A DNA stretch of 64,000 nt from an uncultured Prevotellaceae bacterium (GCA_937898675.1 CALEJB010000036.1:17263-81262); one strand, 5' to 3'; counted from the first letter of the stretch, positions 1-10,777 are shown. Program-made: numbers and translations. Notes: generated by a model from the sequence alone, not told the origin.

Positions 1-558
1 GCGGTGTATGCTGACTGCCACCAGCGACAAGAGCAGGTAAGCACAAAACTTACGGCGGACAATCAGCTCCACCATGAGCACAAAGAGCGTCTCTACCACC
101 GACTGCCGCACGAAGCCCATCCAGAAAATGTAATACGGGCCAAGAAAAACACACAATGCCAGCCATGGCAACAACACCTTGCGATGCCGCAATGCGTAAT
201 ACAGCAACACGACCTGGACGACCGCCCAAAAGGCAAAGTATAAGGAAAAGTGCATCCCCGACTTGGCCATCACATTGGTTATAAACGCAAAACCCGGCTC
301 AAAATTCTCACGCGAAAACACGCCGACGGACTGCATGGCCACAAAATTGTTGTAGTACATGTTATAGTCCCATGAGGTGAGCCAGCGTGCAGCCGAGACA
401 ATTACATAGATGAGCATCGCCGTCACAATCTCCCACGACAAGAAAGGCAGCTCTGCCCCACCCTGTGACATCACACGTTGCTCCCGAGCGCTCACATGCC
501 AGCCAAGCCAAGCCAAAGCGGCGGCAGCGCCGGAATAAACTACGAGGCTCAGAATCAT
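1..558 (-). CDS. EpsG-family-like polytopic membrane protein, C-terminus cut by window edge
   Basis: The frame is open from an ATG at 558 to the window edge (186 codons), so the C-terminus is missing. The translation is a chain of hydrophobic segments. The first helix is at residues 1-16, another follows near 40-55, then a short soluble stretch with W-D-Y-N-x-Y-Y and E-N-F-E-P-G-F, then further helices. Tyr/Asn-rich and E-P-G-F motifs followed by F-V-R-Q resemble EpsG-type exopolysaccharide proteins, which are thought to polymerise or export surface polysaccharide at the inner membrane. It starts 15 bases after the sprA stop and could be co-transcribed with it. The family call rests on motif resemblance; another polytopic glycan-related protein is possible. 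Confidence 0.55.
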   Translation of the reverse strand, partial: MILSLVVYSGAAAALAWLGWHVSAREQRVMSQGGAELPFLSWEIVTAMLIYVIVSAARWLTSWDYNMYYNNFVAMQSVGVFSRENFEPGFAFITNVMAKSGMHFSLYFAFWAVVQVVLLYYALRHRKVLLPWLALCVFLGPYYIFWMGFVRQSVVETLFVLMVELIVRRKFCAYLLLSLVAVSIHR

Positions 559-573
559 AACGGAAACAGACGG

Positions 574-3500
574 TTATTTAGCGAGAGACATGTTGATGGA
601 TAGGCCGTAACTGCTGTTGGTCGTGGGATAGGACGATGTCGAGACAAGCGGCGTGTTGGACGTATAATCAAAATATCCGCCAATGGTAATGCGTTTGCTC
701 ATCACATAGTTGGCCGTGAAGTTGAGGGTCAAGGTACGTGTTCCGCTCGTAGGCTGGGCCGTGTTGCTCTCAATCTTGCGAATCAATGCCGTGTTGCTCG
801 ACATCTGGGCATTGAACGTGAGCGTGAGGTCGTTATTGACATTCTGCTGCTTTTTCTTGATTTTGAGCACATTGTTAAAATTGGCAATCTTGTAGCTGAC
901 ACCAGCCTGAAACGCCCTCGTATTGGCCTCAACAAGTTGTCCTGCCGACGAGTTGAGCGTCAGGGTTCGCTGGTCATTAAGTTGCAGGTTGATGGACATT
1001 TCGTTCTGCAAAGTCGCCGTAAAGCCAATCAACGGCGCAAACTTCTCGGTCAGCGATACCGACGAGATATTATAGGGAGACGATGGTATTGCACCACCAG
1101 TGAGTACATCCTGGGTAAAGCCCAGACCGTCACCAATAGTCACCCAATCACTGTAGGAACTGAATGACCCAACACTATAAACGCACTGATAAGCATGGTT
1201 TAGCGAGAAGGCTTTGAACATCTTCTTGAATAACGGGATGCGCATCAGGCCGTCATAAACGACACGCCAGTTGGGCAGAATTGACTTGAACCCGGGGAAG
1301 GGGTTGAGGTCATAGGTGGCAGCATTTTTGCCAGAGTATGCGGCAAGGAAAGCAGGAATAAGCACATCGCTGCTTGACTGATTGACTGCACCATTGTCAA
1401 TGCTGTAAGTATTGCCGGCCATTGCCGTGCCCTGGATAAATCCACGGTCGGGATAGGTGACACCCATGTATCGCTGTTGCAGGCGTTCGGCCACTATGGG
1501 AATGTTGCTAAGGAACTTGTCGAAAGTCTCGCTCTGGTAATTATTGTCGGCGCTCACGCTCCGCATTGCCGTTGCCAAGGCCACATGGGTCTTAGTGAAA
1601 CTGCCGCCATAGATAATGGTGGGATCATCATACATGAACTGAATCTGGTTGGTGCGGTTCTCGGTACGGTTGGCATTAAGCGTGATTTTGAGACCTGCAA
1701 TAGGTTCAATCTGCATCTCGGCAGTGAACTCCTTGGCATTGCCATAGAGTGCCGGTGTCGTCTGGGTCTGGTCATTCATCAGCCAGCCGCGGTCAAGCGC
1801 CCTCTGGATATAGGACTCGCCTGCAAAACCAAACGCGAAATCAAGACCGGGAGCCATGGCATCATAAGCATTGGTCTGACCAAAAGCGTCACCGATGTCG
1901 GGCACAAACTGCGGAATAGACAGCGAGGTGGTGTGCTTGTAGCGTGCATTGATGCTGCGGATGCCCATCAAGGCACGGCAAGTGTACTGTGCCGCTTCGG
2001 TAAAGAAGTTCTTGCGTTCAGGCGATTTATCCTCGGTCACGGTAAATTTGAGATTTTCGGTACCCAACGTGGTAATGAGGACATTATCTTTATCTTTGGC
2101 CTTGTATTCCACCTTGAATGGCTTGCCGTCGGTAGTCATGGCAGTCACTTTGACCTTCTTGGTACCGAACCGGTGGTTCAATACAGTTGCCGAGTCGGGA
2201 TTGAGCTTGACCGTGCGTTCAAACTTCTTGGGCTTTTCTCGAGGCGCCTGCTTTTTGTCACGCTTAGTGTCCTTGCCTGAGAAACGGTCATTCACCTTCT
2301 TGAGATATGGAATCTTGTTAAAGAACTGCTCAAAATTAAAGCGACCGTCGATGGACCTCGTGGTTTGGTTGGCAATCGTGTTGCCCGACGAAATCTCGTC
2401 AACGATTGCGCCGCGGTCCCAACGATAGACCGAGTTGTAGGAAGCGTTGGCGGTAATCCAGCTCAGGATGGGAATCTGGCTAAACGGGGCTTTGTAGGTC
2501 ACATTAAATGTCTGGTTGTAGGCCCAGGGGGTTCCTAAGTCCTTGATAGACGTCATGACCGAATCCTTCCAGTCGCGGTAAGCATCGGGAAACAACTGCT
2601 TATTGACCTGCCCCACAGGTTCAAGGATGTGGGCTGTGGTGTTACTGTTGAACGTTGCCGTGAGCGACTTTGTAAAGTTCCATGACATGGAAAACTGACG
2701 GTCCCACAGGAAGTTCTTGCTGACCGAAACAGGAAGTTCGACATCAATGCCGGTCTCGTTGCGCGACTGCTGTTCGTAGTAGTAGCGCGAGATGTTGGTA
2801 TTGAAGCCCACATTGGTGGGCAGCCAGTGGAATTCCCAATCGTTGAGGAACTTCAGGCTCTTGTTCTTGTCATCAATAAAGTATGAGAACGGCTTGAAAG
2901 GCTTGGCATAGGGTGTCCAGCTGTACTGCATGCTGCCGCGGTAGTCGTTGGTGTTCTCATACAAGTTTTCGGGGTCATTGAGGTGCTGCTTGTTGAACGA
3001 GTAACTGAACGAGAAGTTTGCAGGATCCCAAGGCATGGGATTCTTCATCGTCTTGACATCGAACTTGAGCCCCGAGATAGAGAAACTCTGAGCCGTGCGC
3101 TGCGTGACGGCATAGTCCATGATGGTGTCCTTCTGCTCCTTAGTCTCGCAACTCTCAATAGCCTCGTCAAGTTTCACGTCCTGGTCAAGGGGATTGTACT
3201 TGGGGGTCGTCTTCTCGTTGCTGTAAGAATAATAGATGGGGGCATGCAGCTTGGCTTTCTCGGGAATGAAGCGTCCCAGGTCAGACTGCACGGCAATGTT
3301 GTACTGGTCAAAGTTGTCGAGGCGGCGCGACGACAGGTTCTGGTCCACCGAGCCGAAGCCCTCGGTCTCCTTGTGGAAGCCAGCGTTCACGGTAGCAATG
3401 TCACTCATGTTGAGCGTTACCGAAGCCTTGGCCGCCCAACCGCCCTCGCTGTCAAAGTCAGTCACGCGCAACTCATCAACCCAGACGACGCAACTCTTGG

Positions 3501-6500
3501 TCGTCGGCGAGTTGTTGCGCACACCGATAAGCATTACGCGCACCTTGCTAAGTGACGGGTTACCCATCACATAAACCTTGTTGTTGGGATGCTCGTCGTC
3601 AACATCCTGGTAGCGGATAGCATAACCCACGCCCTCGATGCCGGCCATCTTGTCGGCATTGCGGTTCTTCTTGGCATTTACCAGCACATCCATGTTGATG
3701 TCCAACATGTTTTCCTCGGGCCAAACCTTGAGACGGTCGGTCGTGCTGTTGGTGCTGTAATGGCTTGAAGGCGGCGTCACCGTCAAGGGAATTTCATACT
3801 CATAATAGTTATTCTTGACATCAGAGCCCAAGCGCACGAACAGCGACACATCGCCATTGCGCAGGTTGGTCAAGTTGTCAATCAACGCCTCGTTGTGCAC
3901 ATACATCTGCAAGCGTTTATAGGTGCGCAGGTCAAGGTCTGTATTGCGATACACGCCGCGTGCATCACCGGGGTCAAGGTTGTCCACCGTGAGTTGCATG
4001 GACTGCTCGTTGAGCTGTGTAATCTGTGACTGCCCGCTGTCGATGATGCGCGAAACACCGGGAGGCAATACATAGTTTACGGGCTCACGCGAGGCATTCT
4101 CCTCGATATTGACGGTATTGATGCTGATACTGCCCTTGGCAGGTGTCTCGCCGCGCATGTTGAGGTTGAACTTATAATTGCGCCACTCGCCACGCACCAG
4201 TTCAAGCGATGCAAATCGCAAGTGGGTGGTGTTGCGGAAACCCGTCATGAACATCCTCATGAAACGGATGGTGGAAAAGTCTTGTATGGTACCCACCTTT
4301 TTCTGATAGTCTGCAAGGGGGATAGTGAACTGGTACCATGTAGCATACTGTGTCTCTCCATTGCGAGTGTGCACATTGGCGACCTGCTTGTCGGTGATAT
4401 AGTTCATGCCCACCTGCAATGAGTCGGGATGTATGGCCACACGATACTGGAAATAGCGCTCATACTCGTTGAGGGTATTGTCCTGATTGATATCCTCGAC
4501 ATCGGGCGTTGAGCGGGCGGTCTGGTACTGGCCGTCGCCGGCATCGCTCTGCGCCAACGAGTTGGCCTCGGTGCCGTTAAAATGCTTGTAGCGGTCATTG
4601 ATTGAGGCGCGCACCCTGTCATAATATCCATTGCGATAGAATGCGTAATCATCAGTCGCCGGGTCGTTGAACGGCGAGAACGGGTCGTCCTGCATGGCGG
4701 CAACCGTTGATTCGGGCAGCACTGCACGCAACTCGTTAAGGAAGTTGGCATAGGTGTCATACTTCTGCTCGTCGGCCGACGACAAACCGTCAAGTCCCAC
4801 ATCCTGCATAACGCGGGAACCGTTGGTATTGTCAAACGCATAGGTTAACGACGTCTGGTTGGAAACGCGGCCCCATACGGTGAAGGACACATTGGTGGAA
4901 TCGCCCTCGATGGTCGGCAGACCATTTTCGTAACTCTTGAGCCCATCCTTGAGAATGTCCTCGCTGACTTCACCCAGATTGAAGTATAGCGAGCCACCGT
5001 CATAGTTATCCAAATTCGGGTCCATGAACGGGTCAAGCATCCAGAACTGGATATATTCAATGTTGGACTGCTCGAAGTTGGTGTTGTCAATCTTGCGCAT
5101 GATGCCGCCCCATCGTTTCTCGGGATAGAGCAGATACCCTTCTTGGTCCACGTTTGTACCATCAAGGTTATACGGACCGCGTTCACGCGGATAGAACGAG
5201 AGGTTCAGGGTTTGAATGACTGATGACTCGCCATAATTAAGTTCGCGGCCCGGGAACACCTCGCTATATGCCACCTCGCGTGCATAGGGATAGGACAACG
5301 CATCCAGGTCGCTCTTGATATATCCCGGAGCATAGGATGAATTGCGCTGGGTGAACAGGCGGTCAATATAGTACCACGATAGCAGCGCACGGTTCTTGCC
5401 ATAAGCGATGTCGTTGTTCAATGCGGCCTCGGGGAACAGCGCCGTGGCCGAGGGATCATAGGGCGCTGACGCCAATTGCCAAGAATATGGCGAACGGACA
5501 TCAATACCCGACTGCGTCGACTCAAAGTCATCAATATAGGAACTGCCGGAATTGGAGCCCGTTTTACCCTGATGCGGCACGAGCTGCGCAAACTCGCCCA
5601 GGAAGGTAATGCTTGAAGGTGCTGTCGCATTTACCGTCGGTATTTTGTTCAGCAGGTTGGTCAGCCACATGAACTGGCTGTTATAGGAGACATTAGCGCC
5701 CCAAATGGTATTGTTTACCAATTCACTGCCGATGGCCACTTTTTCGCCGATGGCTTTTTCGCCATAGTGCATTACCGTGGCACCGACATGGAAGTTCTTG
5801 TTGAAGGCGTAGTCGAGGTCAAGACCCAGCAGTGTCTTGCGCTGCATGCTAAAGGTGGACTGGTTCTCCAGCGACACATTAATATTAGTGCCGGCGTCGA
5901 TGATGCTCTGGTTGGTAATGGTCACCGTACCCATTGTGTAATCGACGGTGTAGTCACTGTTCTCGGTAAGAGTAACGCCGCCGGCGGTTACGACAACGGA
6001 ACCACGCGCCACATTGGTGGCATTGAGCTTGATGACGCTGCCTGAACTTGACTGATACTCGCCTGCAAGTATGAACTTGTTCTTGTCGCTGAACTGCTGG
6101 GCCACAGTTAGCGTCGAATCATATAGCTCAGTATAGATATACTTCTTGGCCAGCTCGTCATCGTTAAAAGCCTTGCGCAAGTGCTCGCCAAAAGGCTCTG
6201 CGACCGGGAAAATGATTTTGCCGGTCGAAGCCTGAATGGTGTAGCCCTCAAGGTAGTCAAAGCGGCCGTCGATGTGCGCTTCCTGGTTAGCGTCCAAGCG
6301 GTCGAGGTTCATCACCTGCAACAGCGGTTTGCCGTTGATTTCACCTGCAGGAATATAAGTCAGTTCGTTGCCTGTTGTGTCGCTCAGATACTTGATATTG
6401 AGTTTGAAGTTGTTTTTCTGAATCTGGTTGGCACCCAGGGCATAGACATTCTTCATCGCCAAGTCCCACATGGGGAAATAAGGCGACGAAGTCGTGCTTT

Positions 6501-8049
6501 TCAACATCTTGACATACAGCGACTGGTCGGTCGAAGAAATGTCGCCCGAGAACTCACCCACCTGGTAAGTGCGCCCCCCGTAAGTGTATTCATAGGCTAC
6601 AGCGAGAATCTCGTCACTCGCCAGCGCCGTCTTGAGCATGATATAACCCAAGCCTGCGTTGAGCGTGTATTCAGAAGAGTTCAGCAGTCGCGCACTCTCA
6701 ATCTTCTCATAGTCCTTACCGCCCTCAAAGTCGTAGGCCTTTAACGGTGCAAGAGCTGTTGAAGCCCTGCTCATATAGCGGGCATCGGGATAATTTTCCT
6801 TGATCTCGCTCAGCAAGTCGTTTGACGAGTTGGACGGCATGCCCGTTCCGGCGCCGGTCCAATGGTGGTTGCAGATATTGTCATACTCGCCCTCGCCCAC
6901 ATCCATGAATGCCATGATGTTGCGCGACTCGTTGTAGTTATTGCGCTTGTTGGTAATCCACACCTCGATGCGCGTGATGTGCATACCTGACGAGACCAGC
7001 GGAAGTCTGGAACACCACGCATCATAGTTATCGCGGAAAAAGTGCGAAAGGAAGAAGTTGCGGTTCTGGTCATACTTGTCGGCCGTGATGCTGAACTCAT
7101 TAGTCTGCGAGCCACCCTTGCTGCTTACCGTCTGGGACTCACTGTTCTGTTGCGAGACGAGGGCCGTTGCCGTGAGTTTGCCAAACTGCAGCTTGGTCTT
7201 AATGCCAAACAATGCAGCACTGCCGTGAATCAGCGATGAGCCAGTGGTCATGCTTACATTACCAGCCTCGATGTTCTTGATGATTTCATCCTCATTGCCC
7301 TCGTAGGCGAGTTTCAGGTTCTTGCTGTCAAAGTCAAATGTCGCTCCCGTGTTATAGGACATGTTGAACTTCATCTTGTCACCGACACTGGCAGCGATGT
7401 TGGCCTGGATGCGCTGTTCAAAATCAAAATACGTCTTTTTGCGCTGCGACACCGCCAGCGCCGGGTTGTCGGTGGAGTTTGACTTGACACCCATGTTGAT
7501 AACGACCGAACCCGTTGTCTTCAACTGCACACCGCCAGGGCCAAACACCGACTCCAGCGGTCCCATACCGAACTGCATGTCCAGGAAATTGAATGGGTCT
7601 TTCTCCTTATCCTGGGCATTCTCGGCGTTCTTTTGGCGATAGTACTCCATCATCGATTGCCTGAACGCCACATTGCTGTATTCATCAGACGACATGATGT
7701 ATGGAGTGACAATGTCGTTATCGCCCAGCTTGGTGTGAATCACATAGCAACCCGTCTCGGGGTCAAATTCAACCTGCGTGGTGATGTTTGAGGGCGTCTT
7801 CAGGTCGGCAGAATACTCGCCCTGGCCTTGGGCATCACCATAGTTGCGTGGAATTGTGGGCTTTACATCAAACTGCAAGTCCAGCTTGGGTGTCTGCTGT
7901 TGCTGAGCCGACGGGCGCGTGTCGGGAGCAGGAGGAGGCGGAGGCAACGTGCTGGTCACATACTGCGCCAGCGCCGTGTCGTTTCCGGCCCACCATCCAA
8001 TGAGTGCGCCTATTATTATTGAGAATATTATCTTTTTTCGGTTCAGCAT
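574..8049 (-). CDS. sprA: SprA (Sov), type IX secretion system outer-membrane translocon
   Basis: This 2491-residue protein has an N-terminal signal sequence (residues about 1-28, ending A-L-A-Q), then a proline-rich stretch. The long body carries the alternating aromatic/polar pattern of an outer-membrane beta-barrel and ends in a short barrel-type strand (N-M-S-L-A-K). Length and gene order (directly after ruvA) match SprA of Flavobacterium and Sov of Porphyromonas. In those species the protein forms the very large outer-membrane pore through which type IX cargo leaves the cell. It lies 27 bases downstream of ruvA, an arrangement common in Bacteroidetes. It implies that proteins here with T9SS-type tails, such as the amidase at 44-48 kb, can be exported. 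Confidence 0.96.
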   Translation of the reverse strand: MLNRKKIIFSIIIGALIGWWAGNDTALAQYVTSTLPPPPPAPDTRPSAQQQQTPKLDLQFDVKPTIPRNYGDAQGQGEYSADLKTPSNITTQVEFDPETGCYVIHTKLGDNDIVTPYIMSSDEYSNVAFRQSMMEYYRQKNAENAQDKEKDPFNFLDMQFGMGPLESVFGPGGVQLKTTGSVVINMGVKSNSTDNPALAVSQRKKTYFDFEQRIQANIAASVGDKMKFNMSYNTGATFDFDSKNLKLAYEGNEDEIIKNIEAGNVSMTTGSSLIHGSAALFGIKTKLQFGKLTATALVSQQNSESQTVSSKGGSQTNEFSITADKYDQNRNFFLSHFFRDNYDAWCSRLPLVSSGMHITRIEVWITNKRNNYNESRNIMAFMDVGEGEYDNICNHHWTGAGTGMPSNSSNDLLSEIKENYPDARYMSRASTALAPLKAYDFEGGKDYEKIESARLLNSSEYTLNAGLGYIMLKTALASDEILAVAYEYTYGGRTYQVGEFSGDISSTDQSLYVKMLKSTTSSPYFPMWDLAMKNVYALGANQIQKNNFKLNIKYLSDTTGNELTYIPAGEINGKPLLQVMNLDRLDANQEAHIDGRFDYLEGYTIQASTGKIIFPVAEPFGEHLRKAFNDDELAKKYIYTELYDSTLTVAQQFSDKNKFILAGEYQSSSGSVIKLNATNVARGSVVVTAGGVTLTENSDYTVDYTMGTVTITNQSIIDAGTNINVSLENQSTFSMQRKTLLGLDLDYAFNKNFHVGATVMHYGEKAIGEKVAIGSELVNNTIWGANVSYNSQFMWLTNLLNKIPTVNATAPSSITFLGEFAQLVPHQGKTGSNSGSSYIDDFESTQSGIDVRSPYSWQLASAPYDPSATALFPEAALNNDIAYGKNRALLSWYYIDRLFTQRNSSYAPGYIKSDLDALSYPYAREVAYSEVFPGRELNYGESSVIQTLNLSFYPRERGPYNLDGTNVDQEGYLLYPEKRWGGIMRKIDNTNFEQSNIEYIQFWMLDPFMDPNLDNYDGGSLYFNLGEVSEDILKDGLKSYENGLPTIEGDSTNVSFTVWGRVSNQTSLTYAFDNTNGSRVMQDVGLDGLSSADEQKYDTYANFLNELRAVLPESTVAAMQDDPFSPFNDPATDDYAFYRNGYYDRVRASINDRYKHFNGTEANSLAQSDAGDGQYQTARSTPDVEDINQDNTLNEYERYFQYRVAIHPDSLQVGMNYITDKQVANVHTRNGETQYATWYQFTIPLADYQKKVGTIQDFSTIRFMRMFMTGFRNTTHLRFASLELVRGEWRNYKFNLNMRGETPAKGSISINTVNIEENASREPVNYVLPPGVSRIIDSGQSQITQLNEQSMQLTVDNLDPGDARGVYRNTDLDLRTYKRLQMYVHNEALIDNLTNLRNGDVSLFVRLGSDVKNNYYEYEIPLTVTPPSSHYSTNSTTDRLKVWPEENMLDINMDVLVNAKKNRNADKMAGIEGVGYAIRYQDVDDEHPNNKVYVMGNPSLSKVRVMLIGVRNNSPTTKSCVVWVDELRVTDFDSEGGWAAKASVTLNMSDIATVNAGFHKETEGFGSVDQNLSSRRLDNFDQYNIAVQSDLGRFIPEKAKLHAPIYYSYSNEKTTPKYNPLDQDVKLDEAIESCETKEQKDTIMDYAVTQRTAQSFSISGLKFDVKTMKNPMPWDPANFSFSYSFNKQHLNDPENLYENTNDYRGSMQYSWTPYAKPFKPFSYFIDDKNKSLKFLNDWEFHWLPTNVGFNTNISRYYYEQQSRNETGIDVELPVSVSKNFLWDRQFSMSWNFTKSLTATFNSNTTAHILEPVGQVNKQLFPDAYRDWKDSVMTSIKDLGTPWAYNQTFNVTYKAPFSQIPILSWITANASYNSVYRWDRGAIVDEISSGNTIANQTTRSIDGRFNFEQFFNKIPYLKKVNDRFSGKDTKRDKKQAPREKPKKFERTVKLNPDSATVLNHRFGTKKVKVTAMTTDGKPFKVEYKAKDKDNVLITTLGTENLKFTVTEDKSPERKNFFTEAAQYTCRALMGIRSINARYKHTTSLSIPQFVPDIGDAFGQTNAYDAMAPGLDFAFGFAGESYIQRALDRGWLMNDQTQTTPALYGNAKEFTAEMQIEPIAGLKITLNANRTENRTNQIQFMYDDPTIIYGGSFTKTHVALATAMRSVSADNNYQSETFDKFLSNIPIVAERLQQRYMGVTYPDRGFIQGTAMAGNTYSIDNGAVNQSSSDVLIPAFLAAYSGKNAATYDLNPFPGFKSILPNWRVVYDGLMRIPLFKKMFKAFSLNHAYQCVYSVGSFSSYSDWVTIGDGLGFTQDVLTGGAIPSSPYNISSVSLTEKFAPLIGFTATLQNEMSINLQLNDQRTLTLNSSAGQLVEANTRAFQAGVSYKIANFNNVLKIKKKQQNVNNDLTLTFNAQMSSNTALIRKIESNTAQPTSGTRTLTLNFTANYVMSKRITIGGYFDYTSNTPLVSTSSYPTTNSSYGLSINMSLAK

Positions 8050-8076
8050 TAACTACGATGTCATCGGACCGTGGTT

Positions 8077-8670
8077 TTACATCATCTTAAGCGCCTGCTT
8101 GATAGCACTCTCGGCGCTCAATCCCGGTTGCTTGGAAAAGAGCGACTTGAGTGCCTTTTGAGAGGCTTGCTGGGAAAATCCCAGCATGACAAGAGCGGCC
8201 AGGGCTTCGTCAAAGACTTCGCCTGCGGCCTGACCCGTCTGTTGTATTAACGAAACATCTGCCTGTTTTATTTTATCCTTGAGGTCAACAATTATGCGTT
8301 GGGCGGTTTTAGCCCCCACCCCTTTGACCGACTTGAACATCGCCACGTTGTTCGATGCGATAGCAGCAGAAAACTCCTCGACGCTCATCGACGACAGCAC
8401 CATGCGGGCTGTGTTGGGTCCCACGCCCGAAACAGAAATGAGCAGCATGAATGCCTCGCGCTCACGCTTGGAAGCAAAGCCATAGAGCAGATGGGCATCC
8501 TCGCGAATCGACTCGTGAACATAGAGTTGCGCCTGCGCACCCTGCCCTGCCCTGTTCAACACGTCGTAGGTCGTGAGCGAGATGTTAATCATGTATCCCA
8601 AGCCGTGGTTGTCAATGACGGCAAAGGCGGGATTGAGTTCGGCCACGGTGCCCTTGATGTAGTCTAACAT
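8077..8670 (-). CDS. ruvA: Holliday junction DNA helicase subunit RuvA
   Basis: The 197-residue product has the normal length and order of RuvA. An N-terminal OB-fold starts M-L-D-Y-I-K-G. Two helix-hairpin-helix motifs follow, with V-S-G-V-G-P-N-T-A and V-K-G-V-G-A-K-T-A near residues 80 and 115. A C-terminal domain III ends A-L-K-M-M. RuvA tetramers bind four-way junctions and load the RuvB motor for branch migration during recombinational repair. The gene follows the S8 peptidase gene by 32 bases and precedes sprA by 27 bases. No TAnnTTTG core is visible directly upstream, so it may be transcribed from farther upstream. The family assignment is secure. Confidence 0.97.
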   Translation of the reverse strand: MLDYIKGTVAELNPAFAVIDNHGLGYMINISLTTYDVLNRAGQGAQAQLYVHESIREDAHLLYGFASKREREAFMLLISVSGVGPNTARMVLSSMSVEEFSAAIASNNVAMFKSVKGVGAKTAQRIIVDLKDKIKQADVSLIQQTGQAAGEVFDEALAALVMLGFSQQASQKALKSLFSKQPGLSAESAIKQALKMM

Positions 8671-8702
8671 AATATTATAAAAATAATGTATTGGCTATCG
8701 CA

Positions 8703-10727
8703 TTATGCGCTCAAGATGATGTCAATGATTGCGTTGATATCACTGATGTTTACCTCGCCGTCGCCGTTTACATCGGCACGCCTGAAAGCATCGGCGTCAA
8801 CACTGCCGCCCAGGATAATGCTGATTACCGCATTGATGTCGCTGATGTTCACCTCGCGGTCGCCATTCACGTCACCAGTGACATCATCGAGGTGCAGAAT
8901 GTAACGCATGCCCGCGTTGACGTCGAGTTTGCCGGTGCCCCACCGGGCAGGATCGCCAGCCTTGACTTGGTCGTCCTTGTAGCTGGAATGCGCCAGCACG
9001 GTGCGCACATCGGCCACGCCAAGTTTCGGGTTTGCCTGGAGCCACAGTGCCACGGCGCCGGTCACTACAGGTGCCGACATCGAGGTGCCAAGGTCAGGGC
9101 AATAAGGATAGGCCACGTTGTTCCATACAGCCGGCGTCTGCCAGTAGGCCTTGTTGGGGGCATCGGTGTCATAACGGTTAGCCGAAGCGATCACCACACT
9201 GCCGGGGGCACACACGTCGGGACGCGCGATGCCGTTCTCGTCGGGACCATAGGCCGAATAGTACGAAATCTCCATCGGGGTACTGTTGCCTCGGCGCATT
9301 ATCGTGCCGTCAGCTAACGGGATGTACTGGCGTGTGTTATATGACCCGACCGAAATCACGCTGTCGGTCGTCGCCAGTTCGTTGATGGACGATGACCGTG
9401 TGCCCTCAACGGCCCAGTCAAAACCATACTTGTGGAAGTAGGCATACTGCGATGTCCATGCTACTACATTGGTAGGCGTTGGCGAAGTGAGCTGAAAGCC
9501 TAAAATATAATTTGAACTATTGGCAGTCATATCTATGGCGCACAGCGCATTGCGGCGGCCGCTCACGGAGTGGCCGTCCACAACGCTGACGGTACCCGTG
9601 TAATAGCGTGCCAGTTGGGCGTCGGTAGCGCTGCTAAACACCTCGGCCTCGCCCACAGTAGCGAGGGAATGGAGCTTGGAGCGATATACAATGTCGCCGG
9701 TATTATGGTCCACAACGATCATGCGCAGAATCAAGGGGCTGGACTCGTTGGAGCAGACGCTCATGTTACCCGATCGGTACAGGCCGCCGCCGTAGCCCGC
9801 CAGCAGCATCGTCGCCGTGTCGGTGGGTACGGTGAGGTTCATACGGGCACAAACGGGCACACTACCGTCGTTGCCAGCCGACACTACACACACGCGGCCA
9901 GGACCAGTGTACTGCTCACACACGCGCGACACAAACGAAGAACCGTCATGCGAGCCCACGTTGGTACCCAGGCTGATGTTGATGACACAAGGCTTGTGCA
10001 TGCGCTCGGCATAGTCCATGATGTAACTGATGCAGTTGGCGACGCGCACATCGTTGATTTCGCCCTCGGGCATGCCACACGCCACGATGTCGGCACCAGG
10101 CGCCATTCCATACCAGTTGTTGTTGCGGTAAGCGCCGGCGGCAATGCCTGCCGTCTGCGTGCCGTGAGTGGTGTGCTTGTCATCGGTGGTGAGGCGCGCA
10201 ATCTGGTTCAGCGTCTCATAGCAGCTGCCTGGCAAGGTGCGGCCGTTGACCTTCGGCGCCGTGCCCGTATAGTCGAGCGGCATATACACTGCCTTGACGC
10301 GCGGAATGCCGTTGGCATCGCACAGGTTGATGTGGTTGAAGTCAAATCCACAGTCTATCACGCCCACTATCACGCCGTTGCCATTGTAGAATCGGCTAAA
10401 TCCAGTTCCCTTGTGCACATCATCAACGCGCGAATAAAAACGAGCGCTGTCGCTGCAGGTTTCAAGTTTCAAGGCCTTAAAGGCGCGCGCGATGCCCGGG
10501 ACGCCAGCCACATCAGCGGTGGTCATTGTATTCAGCACCTTGGCGGTATAAAAACCATCGTAAGCACCCGTGACGATTATACCCTGTGCACTGAGTTGAG
10601 ACTCGTCAACAGCGCCGTTCAGCATGATGAACGCGTCATAGTAGTCGCCATAGTTCTGCGATGCCTGGCCACGCAGTGAACACAGCAATATGGCCGACAA
10701 CGCCGTCAGTAAAATCAGTTTCTTCAT
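8703..10727 (-). CDS. Secreted S8 (subtilisin-family) serine peptidase with C-terminal tandem dockerin repeats
   Basis: A signal peptide (about residues 1-22) precedes a subtilase domain. The triad is visible as Asp125 (V-I-D-C-G), His187 (H-G-T-Q-T-A-G) and Ser547 (G-T-S-M-S-A-P), with oxyanion Asn284 (S-A-G-N). A large insertion separates His and Ser, as in many Bacteroidetes subtilases. Residues about 614-674 are two calcium-loop dockerin repeats (D-V-N-G-D-x-E-V-N-I-S-D). The protein ends with them; no classic T9SS sorting tail follows. Dockerins normally bind cohesins, but no cohesin is seen here, so the tail may serve surface attachment, stability or secretion (inference). Substrate unknown. 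A near-identical tail ends the protein at 13696-15531. Confidence 0.92.
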   Translation of the reverse strand: MKKLILLTALSAILLCSLRGQASQNYGDYYDAFIMLNGAVDESQLSAQGIIVTGAYDGFYTAKVLNTMTTADVAGVPGIARAFKALKLETCSDSARFYSRVDDVHKGTGFSRFYNGNGVIVGVIDCGFDFNHINLCDANGIPRVKAVYMPLDYTGTAPKVNGRTLPGSCYETLNQIARLTTDDKHTTHGTQTAGIAAGAYRNNNWYGMAPGADIVACGMPEGEINDVRVANCISYIMDYAERMHKPCVINISLGTNVGSHDGSSFVSRVCEQYTGPGRVCVVSAGNDGSVPVCARMNLTVPTDTATMLLAGYGGGLYRSGNMSVCSNESSPLILRMIVVDHNTGDIVYRSKLHSLATVGEAEVFSSATDAQLARYYTGTVSVVDGHSVSGRRNALCAIDMTANSSNYILGFQLTSPTPTNVVAWTSQYAYFHKYGFDWAVEGTRSSSINELATTDSVISVGSYNTRQYIPLADGTIMRRGNSTPMEISYYSAYGPDENGIARPDVCAPGSVVIASANRYDTDAPNKAYWQTPAVWNNVAYPYCPDLGTSMSAPVVTGAVALWLQANPKLGVADVRTVLAHSSYKDDQVKAGDPARWGTGKLDVNAGMRYILHLDDVTGDVNGDREVNISDINAVISIILGGSVDADAFRRADVNGDGEVNISDINAIIDIILSA

Positions 10728-10769
10728 ATACTTTTGCCGTTAATATTTTCTCAATATAGATTCAAACTG

Positions 10770-10777
10770 CAAAAGTA
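10770..10777 (-). promoter_or_regulatory. -7 promoter element for the S8 peptidase gene
   Basis: On the minus strand this reads TACTTTTG, a full match to the Bacteroidetes TAnnTTTG core. It lies 43 bases upstream of the peptidase start. No good TTTG box is seen at the usual distance, so strength is uncertain. Confidence 0.5.

Noticed and set aside
1477..2280. A 267-codon open frame antisense to sprA
   Set aside because: It sits inside the intact sprA frame and has no recognisable domain or promoter.
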